Shown here: piece after piece, positions 1-8,855 of the stretch
Position numbering within the stretch: position 1 is the stretch's first letter
How the letters are laid out: every line of letters begins with the position of its first letter
NCBI GenBank assembly: GCA_963807305.1
Contig: CAWEBN010000005.1
Location: 806,001-870,000 of the forward strand
Length of the DNA: 64,000 nt
Direction: 5' to 3'
Source of the DNA: JAOPZW01 sp963807305
GTDB taxonomy: Bacteria; Actinomycetota; Thermoleophilia; Solirubrobacterales; Solirubrobacteraceae
Translations under genes and position numbers: made by a program
The notes under the pieces: generated by a model
What the model saw: the letters and a program-made list of their open reading frames with translations, nothing else
Told to the model about the DNA's origin: nothing
Databases searched by the model: none

Positions 1-727
1 CTTCGGCGGCCTGGTCGCGGTCAACGACATCTCGTTCACCGTGCCCCAGCGCGCCATCGTCTCGCTTATCGGCCCCAACGGGGCGGGCAAGACGACGTTC
101 TTCAACTGCATGACCGGGCTCTACAAGCCCACCACCGGGCGCGTCCACTTCAACGGGCGCGACATCACGGCCAAGCGCCCGGACATCGTCACCCAGGCCG
201 GCGTCGCGCGGACCTTCCAGAACATCAAGCTGTTCCGGACGATGACGTCGATCGAGAACGTGCAGGTGGGGATGCACGCCCGGATGCGCTCGCGCGTCAC
301 CGGGATGGTGCTCCACACGCCCTTCAACCGGCGCGAGGAGAAGGAGTCCTACGCGAAGGCGCGCGAGCTGCTGAACTTCGTGGGCCTCAAGCGCCACAAC
401 GAGCTGGCCATGAACCTGCCCTACGGCGATCAGCGCCGGCTGGAGATCGCCCGCGCGCTGGGCTCCGATCCGCAGCTGCTGCTCCTCGACGAGCCGACGG
501 CGGGCATGAACCCGCGGGAGTCGGAGCAGCTGCGCCAGCTCATGGAGACGCTGCGCTCGGAGCGCGGCATCTCGGTCCTGCTCATCGAGCACGACATGAA
601 GGTCGTCATGAACGTCTCGGACCGCATCACGGTGCTCGATCACGGCGAGAAGATCGCCGAGGGCGGCCCGCAGGAGGTCCGCGCGAACCCGAAGGTGATC
701 GAGGCCTACCTCGGGAGCCAGGCATGA
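1..727 (+). CDS. livG: Branched-chain amino-acid ABC transporter ATPase LivG (5' truncated)
   Basis: ATP-hydrolysing subunit of a LivFGHMK-type importer, acting on the cytoplasmic face of the membrane. The reading frame is open from base 2, so the start codon lies outside the window; the GTG at 41 is internal, because the residues before it (FGGLVAVNDISFTV) are typical LivG sequence. Visible motifs are Walker A GPNGAGKT, the Liv-specific signature region PYGDQRRLEIARAL, Walker B LLLLDEPTAG and the H-loop LLIEHDM. Its stop overlaps the livF start by 4 nt (ATGA at 724-727), so the two ATPases are translationally coupled. The permeases and binding protein are presumably upstream. Substrate specificity cannot be told from the ATPase alone. 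Confidence 0.93.
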   Translation, partial: FGGLVAVNDISFTVPQRAIVSLIGPNGAGKTTFFNCMTGLYKPTTGRVHFNGRDITAKRPDIVTQAGVARTFQNIKLFRTMTSIENVQVGMHARMRSRVTGMVLHTPFNRREEKESYAKARELLNFVGLKRHNELAMNLPYGDQRRLEIARALGSDPQLLLLDEPTAGMNPRESEQLRQLMETLRSERGISVLLIEHDMKVVMNVSDRITVLDHGEKIAEGGPQEVRANPKVIEAYLGSQA

Positions 728-1470
728 CCGCGCAGGAGTCGGCGCCCACCAACGGCGGCGCCCCGCTGCTCGAGGTCGACGACATCCACACTTACTACGG
801 CTCGATCGAGGCGCTGAAGGGCATCTCCATCAGCGTCCGCGAGGGCGAGATCGTCACTCTCATCGGCGCCAACGGCGCGGGCAAGTCGACGACGCTGCGC
901 TCGATCTCGGGCATCGTCCCGCCGCGCACGGGCCGCATCGTCTTCCAGGGCGCCGAGATCCAGGGGCTCGCCGGCCACGAGGTGGCGGAGATCGGCATCG
1001 CCCAGTCGCCGGAGGGGCGGCGCATCTTCCCGCGCATGACCGTGCTCGAGAACCTCGAGATGGGCGCCTTCACGCGACGCGACCAGAAGGCCATCCGCGC
1101 GGACATCGACCGCGTCTATGACCTCTTCCCCCGCCTGAAGGAGCGCGCGCGCCAGAAAGGCGGCACGATGTCCGGCGGCGAGCAGCAGATGCTGGCCATC
1201 GGGCGCGCGCTCATGGCCCAGCCCAAGCTGCTGCTGCTCGACGAGCCGTCGCTGGGCCTCGCGCCGGTGATCGTTGACCGCATCTACGACGTGGTGCGCG
1301 AGCTCAACGCCCAGGGCGTCACCATCCTGCTCGTCGAGCAGAACGCCAACTACGCGCTCGACGTCTCGGGGCGCGGCTACGTGCTCGAGACCGGTCATAT
1401 CGCCCTGACGGACACCTCCGACAACCTGCGCAGCGACGAGCGCGTGCAGGCCGCCTACCTGGGAGGGTGA
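724..1470 (+). CDS. livF: Branched-chain amino-acid ABC transporter ATPase LivF
   Basis: Second ATPase of the Liv-type importer, 248 aa, about normal for the family. It has Walker A GANGAGKST near residue 45, signature MSGGEQQMLAIGRAL, Walker B LLLLDEPSLGL and a C-terminal LLVEQNANYAL H-loop characteristic of LivF. The ATG at 724 overlaps the livG stop, which fixes the start. About 16 residues of Thr/Ala/Pro-rich sequence precede the conserved fold. Its stop in turn overlaps the start of a small membrane-protein gene, so all three are probably one transcript. Confidence 0.94.
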   Translation: MTAQESAPTNGGAPLLEVDDIHTYYGSIEALKGISISVREGEIVTLIGANGAGKSTTLRSISGIVPPRTGRIVFQGAEIQGLAGHEVAEIGIAQSPEGRRIFPRMTVLENLEMGAFTRRDQKAIRADIDRVYDLFPRLKERARQKGGTMSGGEQQMLAIGRALMAQPKLLLLDEPSLGLAPVIVDRIYDVVRELNAQGVTILLVEQNANYALDVSGRGYVLETGHIALTDTSDNLRSDERVQAAYLGG

Positions 1471-1742
1471 TGGCCGTGCTCATCATCGCCGCCGACATCG
1501 GGGCCAAGGCCTTCTACCTGCTCATGATCTGGCTGGCCTCGGCCATCGGTGCCAGCGAGCTCTCCAAGCGCAAGGGCTACGGCGAGAAGTGGGGCCTGGG
1601 CACCGGACTGCTGCTCAGCTTGGTCGGGCTGATCATCTGGATCTTCGTGCCCGCCCGCGCCGAGTCGCCCTGGCGCCAGCGGGAGGCCCGCAAGGCGGCG
1701 GCCGTCGAAGCGGCCGACATCGCCGAAGAGCGCAAGGGCTAG
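1467..1742 (+). CDS. Small two-helix membrane protein at the end of the liv operon
   Basis: A 90-91 aa protein of no family I recognise. Two hydrophobic segments (about residues 3-27 and 43-62, the second ending LVGLIIWIFVP) flank a short basic loop containing KRKGYGEKWG. The tail is charged and Ala/Arg/Glu-rich. The start is GTG 1467 or the adjacent ATG 1470; either overlaps the livF stop, so translation is probably coupled to the transporter. Position suggests an accessory role in or near the Liv transporter, but nothing in the sequence proves this. Confidence 0.7.
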   Translation: MMAVLIIAADIGAKAFYLLMIWLASAIGASELSKRKGYGEKWGLGTGLLLSLVGLIIWIFVPARAESPWRQREARKAAAVEAADIAEERKG

Positions 1743-1759
1743 CGACGCGAGGGTCAAGC

Positions 1760-1796
1760 GGACCCCGAGCCCGTGGGGGGGACGAGCTCAGGGTCC
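1760..1796. terminator. Hairpin after the liv operon
   Basis: Arms 1760-1772 (GGACCCCGAGCCC) and 1784-1796 (GAGCTCAGGGTCC) pair over 11 of 13 positions around an 11-nt G-rich loop. No T-tract follows. It lies between two converging genes, so a bidirectional terminator role is likely. Confidence 0.45.
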
Positions 1797-1863
1797 GTTC
1801 CGGTTGATCAATGAGGGCGCGAGACGCTTGGTCAGTCTCGGAGGCGCGGCTTCTTACCGACTT

Positions 1864-1923
1864 CCCTCTTGGTGAGTCGCTCTGTTGTGCGGCACTCAGT
1901 GTCGGAGAGGGCGGCTTTTGTTT
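1864..1923 (+). terminator. Two-tier hairpin followed by a T-rich run
   Basis: Outer arms CCCTCT (1864-1869) and AGAGGG (1906-1911) enclose inner arms TGAGT (1873-1877) and ACTCA (1894-1898). They are followed by CTTTTGTTT at 1915-1923, an unusual T-run for this GC-rich DNA. This best fits a rightward Rho-independent terminator for the liv transcript. A small structured RNA spanning roughly 1800-1925 is an alternative I cannot exclude. The 1743-1997 stretch holds no gene that I can see. Confidence 0.4.
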
Positions 1924-1997
1924 CGCGGTGGGTGGCAGGCGTCCGGGCGGCGGGTAGGCCGACCCGCGCCCACTACGGCCACCCGCACGTCCGCCGG

Positions 1998-3353
1998 TCA
2001 GGCGAGCGCTGCGACGGCCTCGGCGAAGACCTCGGTGTGGCGATCGACATCGGCCTCGGTCGTGGCCGGCGACATCAGCGCCATGTTGTGGAACGGCGTG
2101 ATCATGACGCCGCGATTGAGCAGGAAGAGGTGCAGGGCGTCCTCGAGCGCGGAGTCGTGCAGCGCCGCGCTCGCGCCGCCGCTGCGCGGCAGGTCGGGCG
2201 TGAAGGCGAGCTCGGCGCGCGCCCCGAGCTGCGCGATCGACCACGGCACCCCGCGCTCGTCGAGGACGGTGTGCACGCCGGCCACGAAGCGGTCGCACAG
2301 CGCCATCATTGCCGCGAACGCCGGCGCGGTGAGGACCTCGCCGAGGGTGGCGCGCGCGGCCGCCAGCGACAGCGCGTTGCCTGCCAGGGTGCCGCCCACG
2401 CCGCCGACGTCGACGAGGTCGGCGGCGTCGAGGGCCTCGACCCGTCCGGCCAGCTCGGCGCTGAGGCCGTAGGCGCCGATCGGGATCCCACCGGCGATCG
2501 CCTTGCCGATCGTCACCACGTCGGGCGACAGTCCCCAGGCCGCCGTGCAGCCGCCCGGCCCGGCGCTGAAGGTGTGCGTCTCGTCGATGATGAGCAGCGT
2601 CCCCGTACGCTCGCAGGCCGCGCGCAGGCCGTCGTGGAAGCCGGGCTCGGGCAGGACGATGCCGATGTTGGTCAGGGCGGGCTCGGCCAGCACGCAGGCG
2701 ACCTGGCCGTCCTCGAGCAGGCGCTCGACGGCGCCGAGGTCGTTGAACTCGCAGACCCGCGTGGTCTGGGTCGGGTCCACGGCCGGGCCGACGTTGCCCT
2801 CCCGCGACCGCGGCCGCGCGCCGTCGAGCGTGACGAAGCTCTCGTCGACGGACCCGTGGTAGCAGTAGTTGAAGACGAGCACGTAGGGGCGCTGCGTCAC
2901 CTCGCGGCACAGCCGCAGCGCCCAGCGGTTGGCGTCGGTCGCGGTCAGCGCAAAGCTCCACCGCGCCGCGCCGAAGCGGCGCGTGAGCTCCTCGCCGACC
3001 CACGCCGCGTCCTCGGTGGGGAGCATCAGGGTCGCGCCGCCCGCTTCGCCCAGGCGCCGCTGCACCGCCGCGACGGTCGCCGGCGGCGAGTGCCCGGCCA
3101 TGGCCGCGGTGTCGCCCAGCGAGAAGTCGACGTAGACGTTGCCGTCGACGTCCTCGATCCTCGCGCCGTGGGCGGAGGCGGCGTAGACGGGGTGGCCGCC
3201 GACCCACTTGGCCATCCACGTCATCGGCACGCCGCCGACGAGCGAGGCCCGGGCGCGCTCGAAGAGCTCGCGTGAACCCGGGTGCTCGCGGGCGAAGCGG
3301 TCGAGCTCGGCCTCGTGGAGCGCGGCGACGCGGTCGGCTTCGATCTGGGTCAC
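1998..3353 (-). CDS. Class III PLP aminotransferase, glutamate-1-semialdehyde-aminomutase-like
   Basis: A 451-aa fold-type I PLP enzyme. The Schiff-base lysine is K284 in TIGKAIAGGIPIG, preceded by the acidic PLP-nitrogen ligand at about D257 in LLIIDETHT. A DVDGNVYVDF segment near residue 70 is typical of the HemL/class III group. The usual NSGTEA-type phosphate-binding motif is replaced by ALTATDANRWAL, which argues against true HemL and for a divergent transaminase of the aspartate-aminotransferase-family class III group. It converges on the liv operon and has no obvious pathway partners. The amino donor and acceptor are unknown. Confidence 0.8.
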   Translation of the reverse strand: MTQIEADRVAALHEAELDRFAREHPGSRELFERARASLVGGVPMTWMAKWVGGHPVYAASAHGARIEDVDGNVYVDFSLGDTAAMAGHSPPATVAAVQRRLGEAGGATLMLPTEDAAWVGEELTRRFGAARWSFALTATDANRWALRLCREVTQRPYVLVFNYCYHGSVDESFVTLDGARPRSREGNVGPAVDPTQTTRVCEFNDLGAVERLLEDGQVACVLAEPALTNIGIVLPEPGFHDGLRAACERTGTLLIIDETHTFSAGPGGCTAAWGLSPDVVTIGKAIAGGIPIGAYGLSAELAGRVEALDAADLVDVGGVGGTLAGNALSLAAARATLGEVLTAPAFAAMMALCDRFVAGVHTVLDERGVPWSIAQLGARAELAFTPDLPRSGGASAALHDSALEDALHLFLLNRGVMITPFHNMALMSPATTEADVDRHTEVFAEAVAALA

Positions 3354-3368
3354 GGGCCGAGCCTAGTG

Positions 3369-4274
3369 TCAGGCGAGCGCGTCGCGCAGGGCCTGCTCGA
3401 GATCGGTGTGGCGGAAGGCGAAGCCGCGCTCGAGAGCGCGCGCCGGGACGGCGCGCTGGCCGGTGGTGACGATCTCGGCCATGTCGCCGTAGAGCAGGCG
3501 CACGGCGAGGCCGGGGACGGGCGCGAAGGCGGGACGGTGCAGGGCGCGGCCGAGGGCGCGCGAGAAGTCGCGATTGGTCGCCGGCTCGGGTGCTGCGGCG
3601 TTGATCGGCCCCTCCCATGACGCGTCGTCGGCGGCGGCCAGGTAGAGGCCCACGATGTCGTCGGCGTGGATCCACGGCATGTACTGGCGGCCGCCGGCGA
3701 CGGGGCCGCCGATGCCGAGGCGGAAGAAGGGCAGCATCTTGGCCAGCGCGCCGCCCTCGTGATCGAGCGTCACGCCGGTTCGCATGTTGGCCACGCGGAG
3801 CCCGTGCTCGGCAGCCCGCGCCGCCTCGCGCTCCCACGCCATGCACACCTGGGCCAGGAAGTCGTGGCCGGGGGCGGTGTCCTCGGCGATCAGCTCGTCG
3901 CCGCGGGGCCCGTAGTAGCCCACGGCCGAGGCGCTGACCAGAGCGCGCGGGCGGGGATCGGCGGCGCCGATCCCGGCCACGAGGTTGCGCGTCCCGATCT
4001 CGCGCGACTCGCGGATGGCGCGCCGCGAGGCGTCGGTCCAGCGCTGGGCCACGCTCTCGCCGGCCAGGTGCACGACCGCGTCGCGCCCGGTCAGGGCCGC
4101 GCTCGGGGCAGGCTCATGCAGCGGCCGCCACGCGTGGGCCTCGACGTCGCCGAGGGCGGCCCGCGCGCGCTCGGGATCGCGGGAGAGCACGGTCACGGCG
4201 TCGCCGCGGGCCTGCAGCGCGCGCACGATCCGGGCTCCGATGAGTCCCGTGGCGCCGGTGAGGGTGACGTTCAT
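3369..4274 (-). CDS. TIGR01777-type NAD-dependent epimerase (DUF1731 C-terminus)
   Basis: A 301-aa SDR-fold protein. The N-terminal GATGLIG is the dinucleotide-binding loop; LVSASAVGYYGPRGD is the characteristic active-site region of the family. PWIHADDIV and the C-terminal segment ALERGFAFRHTDLEQAL match the DUF1731 tail. The ATG at 4274 gives MNVTLTGATGL, the expected start. Related proteins are annotated as sugar-nucleotide epimerases or cell-division inhibitor SulA-like, but the substrate is not established. It lies 38 bp downstream of the malic enzyme stop on the same strand. Confidence 0.87.
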   Translation of the reverse strand: MNVTLTGATGLIGARIVRALQARGDAVTVLSRDPERARAALGDVEAHAWRPLHEPAPSAALTGRDAVVHLAGESVAQRWTDASRRAIRESREIGTRNLVAGIGAADPRPRALVSASAVGYYGPRGDELIAEDTAPGHDFLAQVCMAWEREAARAAEHGLRVANMRTGVTLDHEGGALAKMLPFFRLGIGGPVAGGRQYMPWIHADDIVGLYLAAADDASWEGPINAAAPEPATNRDFSRALGRALHRPAFAPVPGLAVRLLYGDMAEIVTTGQRAVPARALERGFAFRHTDLEQALRDALA

Positions 4275-4312
4275 GGGTGGGGTACGCCGTCGCCGAGCCG
4301 AGGGACCAACGG

Positions 4313-5785
4313 CTAGCTCGACCGCATGCGCTCGGCGTCGATGGCGGCAAAGCCGATCGTGTCGCCCGCGACCATCGCGGCGCCCTGCTCCTTGGCCTGC
4401 TCGGCCACGGCGGAGGCCACCGCGGGCGAGACGTCGCGGTTGAAGACCGAGGGCACGACGTAGTCTTCGCGCAACTCGGACTCGGGGATGATCCGGGCGA
4501 TGGCCCGGGCGGCGGCCATCTTCATCTCCTCGGTGATGGCCTGCGCGCGGACGTCGAGCGCGCCCCGGAAGATGCCCGGGAAGCAGAGGACGTTGTTGAT
4601 CTGGTTGGGGTAGTCCGAGCGCCCCGTGGCCACGATGCGCGCGTACGGCGCGGCCTCCTCGGGCGACACCTCGGGCGTCGGATTGGCCATGGCGAAGACC
4701 ATCGCGTCGTTGTTCATCTTGCGCAGCTCCTCGGCAGGGAAGATGCGCGCGCCCGAGAGGCCGATGAAGAGGTCGGCACCCTCCAGGGCGTCGGCCGGGG
4801 CGCCGGTCAGCGCAGCGGGGTTCGTGGCCTCCGCGTACCAGCGCTTGATCGCGTTCATGCTGCCGTCGAGGTAGTCGGGGCGCTCGGTCGACACGAGGCC
4901 CTTGGAGTCCGCGCCCACGATGTCGCGCACGCCGGCCTCCATGAGGATCTTGGTCACGGCGACCCCGGCGGCGCCCAGGCCGGTCACCAGCACGCGCAGG
5001 CCGTCCAGCTCGCGGCCGGTGAGCGTGCACGCGTTGAGCAGCGCCGCGAGGACGACCACCGCCGTGCCGTGCTGGTCGTCGTGGAAGACCGGGATGTCGA
5101 GCTGCTCCTTGAGGCGGTCCTCGATCTCGAAGCAGCGCGGGGCGGAGATGTCCTCGAGGTTGATGCCACCGAAGCCCGGCGCGATGCGCAGCACGGTCTC
5201 GACGATCTCGTCGGGGTCCTTGGTGTCCAGGCAGATCGGGAAGGCGTCGACGCCCGCGAACTCCTTGAAGAGCATCGCCTTGCCCTCCATGACGGGCATC
5301 GCCGCCTCCGGGCCGATGTCGCCCAGTCCGAGCACGGCGGTGCCGTCGGACACTACGGCGACCGTGTTGCGCTTGATCGTGTACTGGAAGGCCTTGTCGC
5401 GGTCCTCGGCGATGGCCATGCACACGCGCGCGACACCGGGCGTGTAGGCCATCGAGAGGTCGTCGCGCGTCTTGAGCGGCTGCTTGTTGTGCTGCTCGAT
5501 CTTGCCCCCGATGTGCAGCAGGAAGGTGCGGTCGGTCGTATCGACGACGCGCACGCCCTCGACGGCGTCGATCGCGGCCGTGATCGCCTCCCACTGCTCG
5601 GAGTCGGCGGCGTCGACGGTGATGTCGCGCAGCAGCTTGTCCTCGGAGACCTCGATGAGGTCGACCGCGCCGATGATGCCCCCGGCCTTGCCGATCGCGC
5701 TCGCGACCTGGCCGAGCATGCCGGGGCGGTGGGCGATCTCGATGCGGATGGTCAGCGAGTACTGGGCCGATGGCGTGATGCTCAT
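4313..5785 (-). CDS. NAD-type malic enzyme with N-terminal ACT domain
   Basis: Oxidative decarboxylation of malate to pyruvate, 490 aa from ATG 5785. Residues about 8-85 form an ACT domain (SLTIRIEIAHRPGMLGQVASAI), a likely amino-acid-sensing regulatory module fused to the enzyme in many actinobacteria. The catalytic part shows AYTPGVARVC, the region VVSDGTAVLGLGDIG, the metal/substrate segment VFHDDQHGTAVV and the dinucleotide-binding GLGAAGVAV. SDYPNQINNVLCFPG is typical of the family. In-frame ATGs at 5797 and 5815 would add 4 or 10 residues ahead of the ACT domain and are less likely. Cofactor preference (NAD or NADP) cannot be assigned from these motifs alone. Confidence 0.93.
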   Translation of the reverse strand: MSITPSAQYSLTIRIEIAHRPGMLGQVASAIGKAGGIIGAVDLIEVSEDKLLRDITVDAADSEQWEAITAAIDAVEGVRVVDTTDRTFLLHIGGKIEQHNKQPLKTRDDLSMAYTPGVARVCMAIAEDRDKAFQYTIKRNTVAVVSDGTAVLGLGDIGPEAAMPVMEGKAMLFKEFAGVDAFPICLDTKDPDEIVETVLRIAPGFGGINLEDISAPRCFEIEDRLKEQLDIPVFHDDQHGTAVVVLAALLNACTLTGRELDGLRVLVTGLGAAGVAVTKILMEAGVRDIVGADSKGLVSTERPDYLDGSMNAIKRWYAEATNPAALTGAPADALEGADLFIGLSGARIFPAEELRKMNNDAMVFAMANPTPEVSPEEAAPYARIVATGRSDYPNQINNVLCFPGIFRGALDVRAQAITEEMKMAAARAIARIIPESELREDYVVPSVFNRDVSPAVASAVAEQAKEQGAAMVAGDTIGFAAIDAERMRSS

Positions 5786-5828
5786 GGACCGGAGCATATG
5801 TGCGGCCGCGCGCACCGCCCTGCCGTCC

Positions 5829-6185
5829 CTAGGTCGGCGTCTGCTGGTGGAAGGCGAGTCTCCAGCCGCCGTCGCGGCGGACGTAGGTGCTGGAGATCAC
5901 GGCGGCGTACGGAGGCTCGCCGGATCGGTGCGCGACCACCGAGTAGACGATCACGCCGCTGTCCTCGGTCAGCGCGACCACGCGCGGGTCGCGCATCTCG
6001 AACTCGGCCCATGGGGGAGCCGACTCCATCGCCTCGATCGCCTGGTCGCGGTCGAGGACGCCGAAGGCGAAGGCCATCAACGCGCCGCCGGCGAGGTGCT
6101 CGCGGTAGTACGCGCCGGCCTCAGGGGTGGTCAGCGCGCTCCAGCCGTCGCGCTCGGCTTCGATCAGCGTCTCCTCGAGGTTCAT
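5829..6185 (-). CDS. NTF2/SnoaL-like protein (DUF4440-type)
   Basis: A 118-aa cone-shaped NTF2-fold protein. The pattern is an N-terminal helix (MNLEETLIEAERDGWSAL), a central segment around DRDQAIEAM, then strands ending in WRLAFHQQTPT, the classic DUF4440 C-terminal signature of Trp followed by a His/Gln-rich edge. Such proteins are small-molecule isomerases, hydrolases or ligand-binding modules and no specific substrate is apparent. Start ATG 6185. It is divergent from polA, with about 50 bp between start codons. Confidence 0.75.
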   Translation of the reverse strand: MNLEETLIEAERDGWSALTTPEAGAYYREHLAGGALMAFAFGVLDRDQAIEAMESAPPWAEFEMRDPRVVALTEDSGVIVYSVVAHRSGEPPYAAVISSTYVRRDGGWRLAFHQQTPT

Positions 6186-6245
6186 GCCCGGATTTTGCGG
6201 CCACGGCCGGGTGGCGCGCGGCGCGGTCCTTGTAGCGTGAGGGTC

Positions 6246-8840
6246 GTGGCGGCCAACGGGCACGACGAGCTCTTCCTGATCGACGGCAACTCGCTCGCCT
6301 ATCGAGCGTTCTTCGCTCTTCCCGAGTCGATCGCCACCTCCACGGGCTTCCCCACCAACACGATCTTCGGCTTCGCCTCGATGCTCGTGAAGCTGCTGAC
6401 CGAGTACGGGCCCAAGCCGACGATCGTCGTCTGGGACGCGGGCTCCTCCGGGCGCAAGGAGGTCTCGGCGGACTACAAGGCCACGCGCCGGTCGCGGCCC
6501 GACCTGCTCAAGGAGCAGTGGCCGCACCTCGAGCCGCTCGTGGACGCCTTCGGCTACCGCAACATCGCCGTCGAGGGCTTCGAGGCCGACGACGTCATCG
6601 CCACCATCGCCGATCGCGCGCGCGACGCCGGGGTGCCGGTGATGGTCGTCACCGGCGATCGCGACGCCTTCCAGATCATCGATCCCGAGTCGCGCGTGAA
6701 GGTGATGGCCACCGGGCGCGGGATCACCGACACCAAGATCTACGACCACCAGGCGGTCATCGACCGCTACGGCATCGCCCCGGAGCTGGTCCCCGACTTC
6801 TACGGCCTCAAGGGCGACACCTCGGACAACATCCCCGGCGTTCCGGGGATCGGCGACAAGACGGCCTCCGAGCTGCTGCAGCGCTTCGGCTCGCTCGAGG
6901 AGGTGCTCGCCCACATCGACGACATCTCCGGCGCCAAGCGCAAGGAGAACCTGACCGCGCACGCCGACAACGCCCGCCTGTCCAAGCAGCTCGCGACGAT
7001 CAAGCTCGACGTGCCGGTCGAGGTCGACCCGGTGGCCGAGGCCGCGCGCGAGCCCGACCGCTCGCGCCTGCGCGAGGTCTTCCGCGAGTTCGAGCTGCGC
7101 GCGCCGCTCGCGCGCCTGGAGGAGGCCTTCGGCGAGGGCGACGACGGCGCGGCGCCCGCCCCGGTGGCGGAGGTCACGGTCAAGGCGCGGGTGCGCGCGG
7201 GCTCGCTGGCCGACGTGGCCGGCTTCGAGCGCGGCAAGGAGGTCACCGTCGCGGTCGTCGCGCCGGAGACCCCGGAGGGCCAGCTCGTCCCGACCGACAC
7301 CCACTGGCGCTTCGGCGTGGCCGCCGGCGAGAACGTGCTCGTCGGCGCGTGCGAGAGCCCCGAGGAGCTCGTCGCGGCGCTCGGCGATCGCCCGGTCGTC
7401 GCGCACGACGCCAAGGAGCTCGGCGTCGTCCCGCCCGGCCTGGTCCACGACACCGTGCTGGCCGCCTACCTGCTCGAGCCCGCGCGCCGGGGCTTCCCCT
7501 TCCGCGAGATCTGCGAGGAGCGCGGCCTGGCCTCCGACGTCGACGACCAGGCCGGGGCCGACGCCGTCGTCCTGCAGGCACTCGCCGCGTGGCAGCGCGA
7601 GCAGCTGCACGATCGCGGCCTCGAGTGGCTGATGGCCGAGGTCGAGCTGCCGCTCGTGCGGGTGCTGCGCGACATGGAGGTCGCCGGCGTGCGTCTCAAC
7701 CGCGAGCGGCTGGCCGAGGTCGACAAGCGCGTGCGCGACGAGATACACGGCCTCGAGCGCGAGATCTGGACGCTGGCCGACGAGGAGTTCGTCATCGGCT
7801 CGCCCCAGCAGCTGGGCGCGGTGCTGTTCGAGAAGCTCGGCCTGTCGCGCAAGCGCCGCGGCAAGACCGGCTTCTCGACCGACGCCCGCGTGCTGCAGGC
7901 CATCCGCCACGAGCACGAGATCATTCCCAAGATCGAGCGCTGGCGCGAGCTCAACCAGATCCTCAAGACCTACCTCGATGTCCTGCCGCAGCTGACCGAC
8001 ACCGAGTCGCGCGTGCACACCACCTTCGTGCAGGCGGCCGCCACCACCGGCCGCCTGGCCTCGACGAACCCCAACATGCAGAACGTCCCGGTGCGCACCG
8101 AGCTCGGACGCGAGATCCGTGGCTGCTTCGAGGCGGCGCCCGGCAACGTGCTCATCTCCGCCGACTACTCGCAGGTGGAGCTGCGCATCCTGGCCAACAT
8201 CGCCGGCGAGGATGTCCTCAAGGAGATCTTCATCCGCGGCGAGGACGTCCACACGGCGACCGGGTCGGTGGTCTTCGGCAAGGACCCGAGCGAGCTCACG
8301 CCGATGGACCGCTCGAAGTCGAAGATGATCAACTACGGGATCGTCTACGGCCTCAGCGACTACGGCCTGGCCGACCGCCTGAACATCCCGCGCGAGGAGG
8401 CCAAGGCCTTCATCGACGCGTACCTCGAGCGCTTCTCCAAGGTGGCCGAGTTCATCCGCACGACGATCGAGTCCGCGCGCGAGCAGGGCCACGTGACGAC
8501 GCTGTTCGGCCGGCGCCGGCAGATCCCCGAGCTGCGCGCACGCAACTGGCAGGTCCGTTCGCTGGGCGAGCGCCTGGCGGTCAACACGGTCATCCAGGGC
8601 ACCGCCGCGGACATCATGAAGCTGGCCATGATCCGCGTCTACCGCGCGCTGGCCGAGAGCGCCATGACGACGCGCATGATCCTCACCATCCACGACGAGC
8701 TGCTGTTCGAGGGTCCGCCCGAGGAGGCCGACGCCGTCAAGGAGCTCGTCGAGCGCGAGATGATCGCGCCGTGGGACGACCGCACGCCGCCGCTCGCGGT
8801 CGACGCCGGCGTGGGCCAGACCTGGCTCGAGGCGAAGTAG
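6246..8840 (+). CDS. polA: DNA polymerase I
   Basis: 864 aa from GTG 6246 (GTG 6237 would add 3 residues). Residues about 1-290 form the 5'-3' exonuclease (FLIDGNSLAYRAFFALP; VTGDRDAFQII; YGLKGDTSDNIPGVPGIGDKTA). The middle 3'-5' exonuclease domain is degenerate: the DxE metal ligands are absent, although HDTVLAAYLL survives, so proofreading is probably lost, as in many Gram-positive PolA. The polymerase domain has motif A DYSQVELRI, O-helix RSKSKMINYGIVYG and motif C TIHDELLFEG. The O-helix carries Tyr where E. coli has Phe762, as in mycobacterial PolA. It acts in Okazaki-fragment maturation and gap filling. Confidence 0.97.
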   Translation: MAANGHDELFLIDGNSLAYRAFFALPESIATSTGFPTNTIFGFASMLVKLLTEYGPKPTIVVWDAGSSGRKEVSADYKATRRSRPDLLKEQWPHLEPLVDAFGYRNIAVEGFEADDVIATIADRARDAGVPVMVVTGDRDAFQIIDPESRVKVMATGRGITDTKIYDHQAVIDRYGIAPELVPDFYGLKGDTSDNIPGVPGIGDKTASELLQRFGSLEEVLAHIDDISGAKRKENLTAHADNARLSKQLATIKLDVPVEVDPVAEAAREPDRSRLREVFREFELRAPLARLEEAFGEGDDGAAPAPVAEVTVKARVRAGSLADVAGFERGKEVTVAVVAPETPEGQLVPTDTHWRFGVAAGENVLVGACESPEELVAALGDRPVVAHDAKELGVVPPGLVHDTVLAAYLLEPARRGFPFREICEERGLASDVDDQAGADAVVLQALAAWQREQLHDRGLEWLMAEVELPLVRVLRDMEVAGVRLNRERLAEVDKRVRDEIHGLEREIWTLADEEFVIGSPQQLGAVLFEKLGLSRKRRGKTGFSTDARVLQAIRHEHEIIPKIERWRELNQILKTYLDVLPQLTDTESRVHTTFVQAAATTGRLASTNPNMQNVPVRTELGREIRGCFEAAPGNVLISADYSQVELRILANIAGEDVLKEIFIRGEDVHTATGSVVFGKDPSELTPMDRSKSKMINYGIVYGLSDYGLADRLNIPREEAKAFIDAYLERFSKVAEFIRTTIESAREQGHVTTLFGRRRQIPELRARNWQVRSLGERLAVNTVIQGTAADIMKLAMIRVYRALAESAMTTRMILTIHDELLFEGPPEEADAVKELVEREMIAPWDDRTPPLAVDAGVGQTWLEAK

Positions 8841-8855
8841 CTTCCGGGCGGGCGC

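Noticed and set aside
1998..3353. Assignment as hemL (heme synthesis)
   Set aside because: The NSGTEA-type motif is replaced and no heme genes are nearby; only a class III aminotransferase call is justified.
1633..3846. Long minus-strand open frame of more than 700 codons
   Set aside because: Arg/Pro/Gly-rich antisense or out-of-frame shadow over genes with clear motifs; no domain pattern. The same applies to the many long open frames opposite polA, uvrA, uvrB and the cluster genes.
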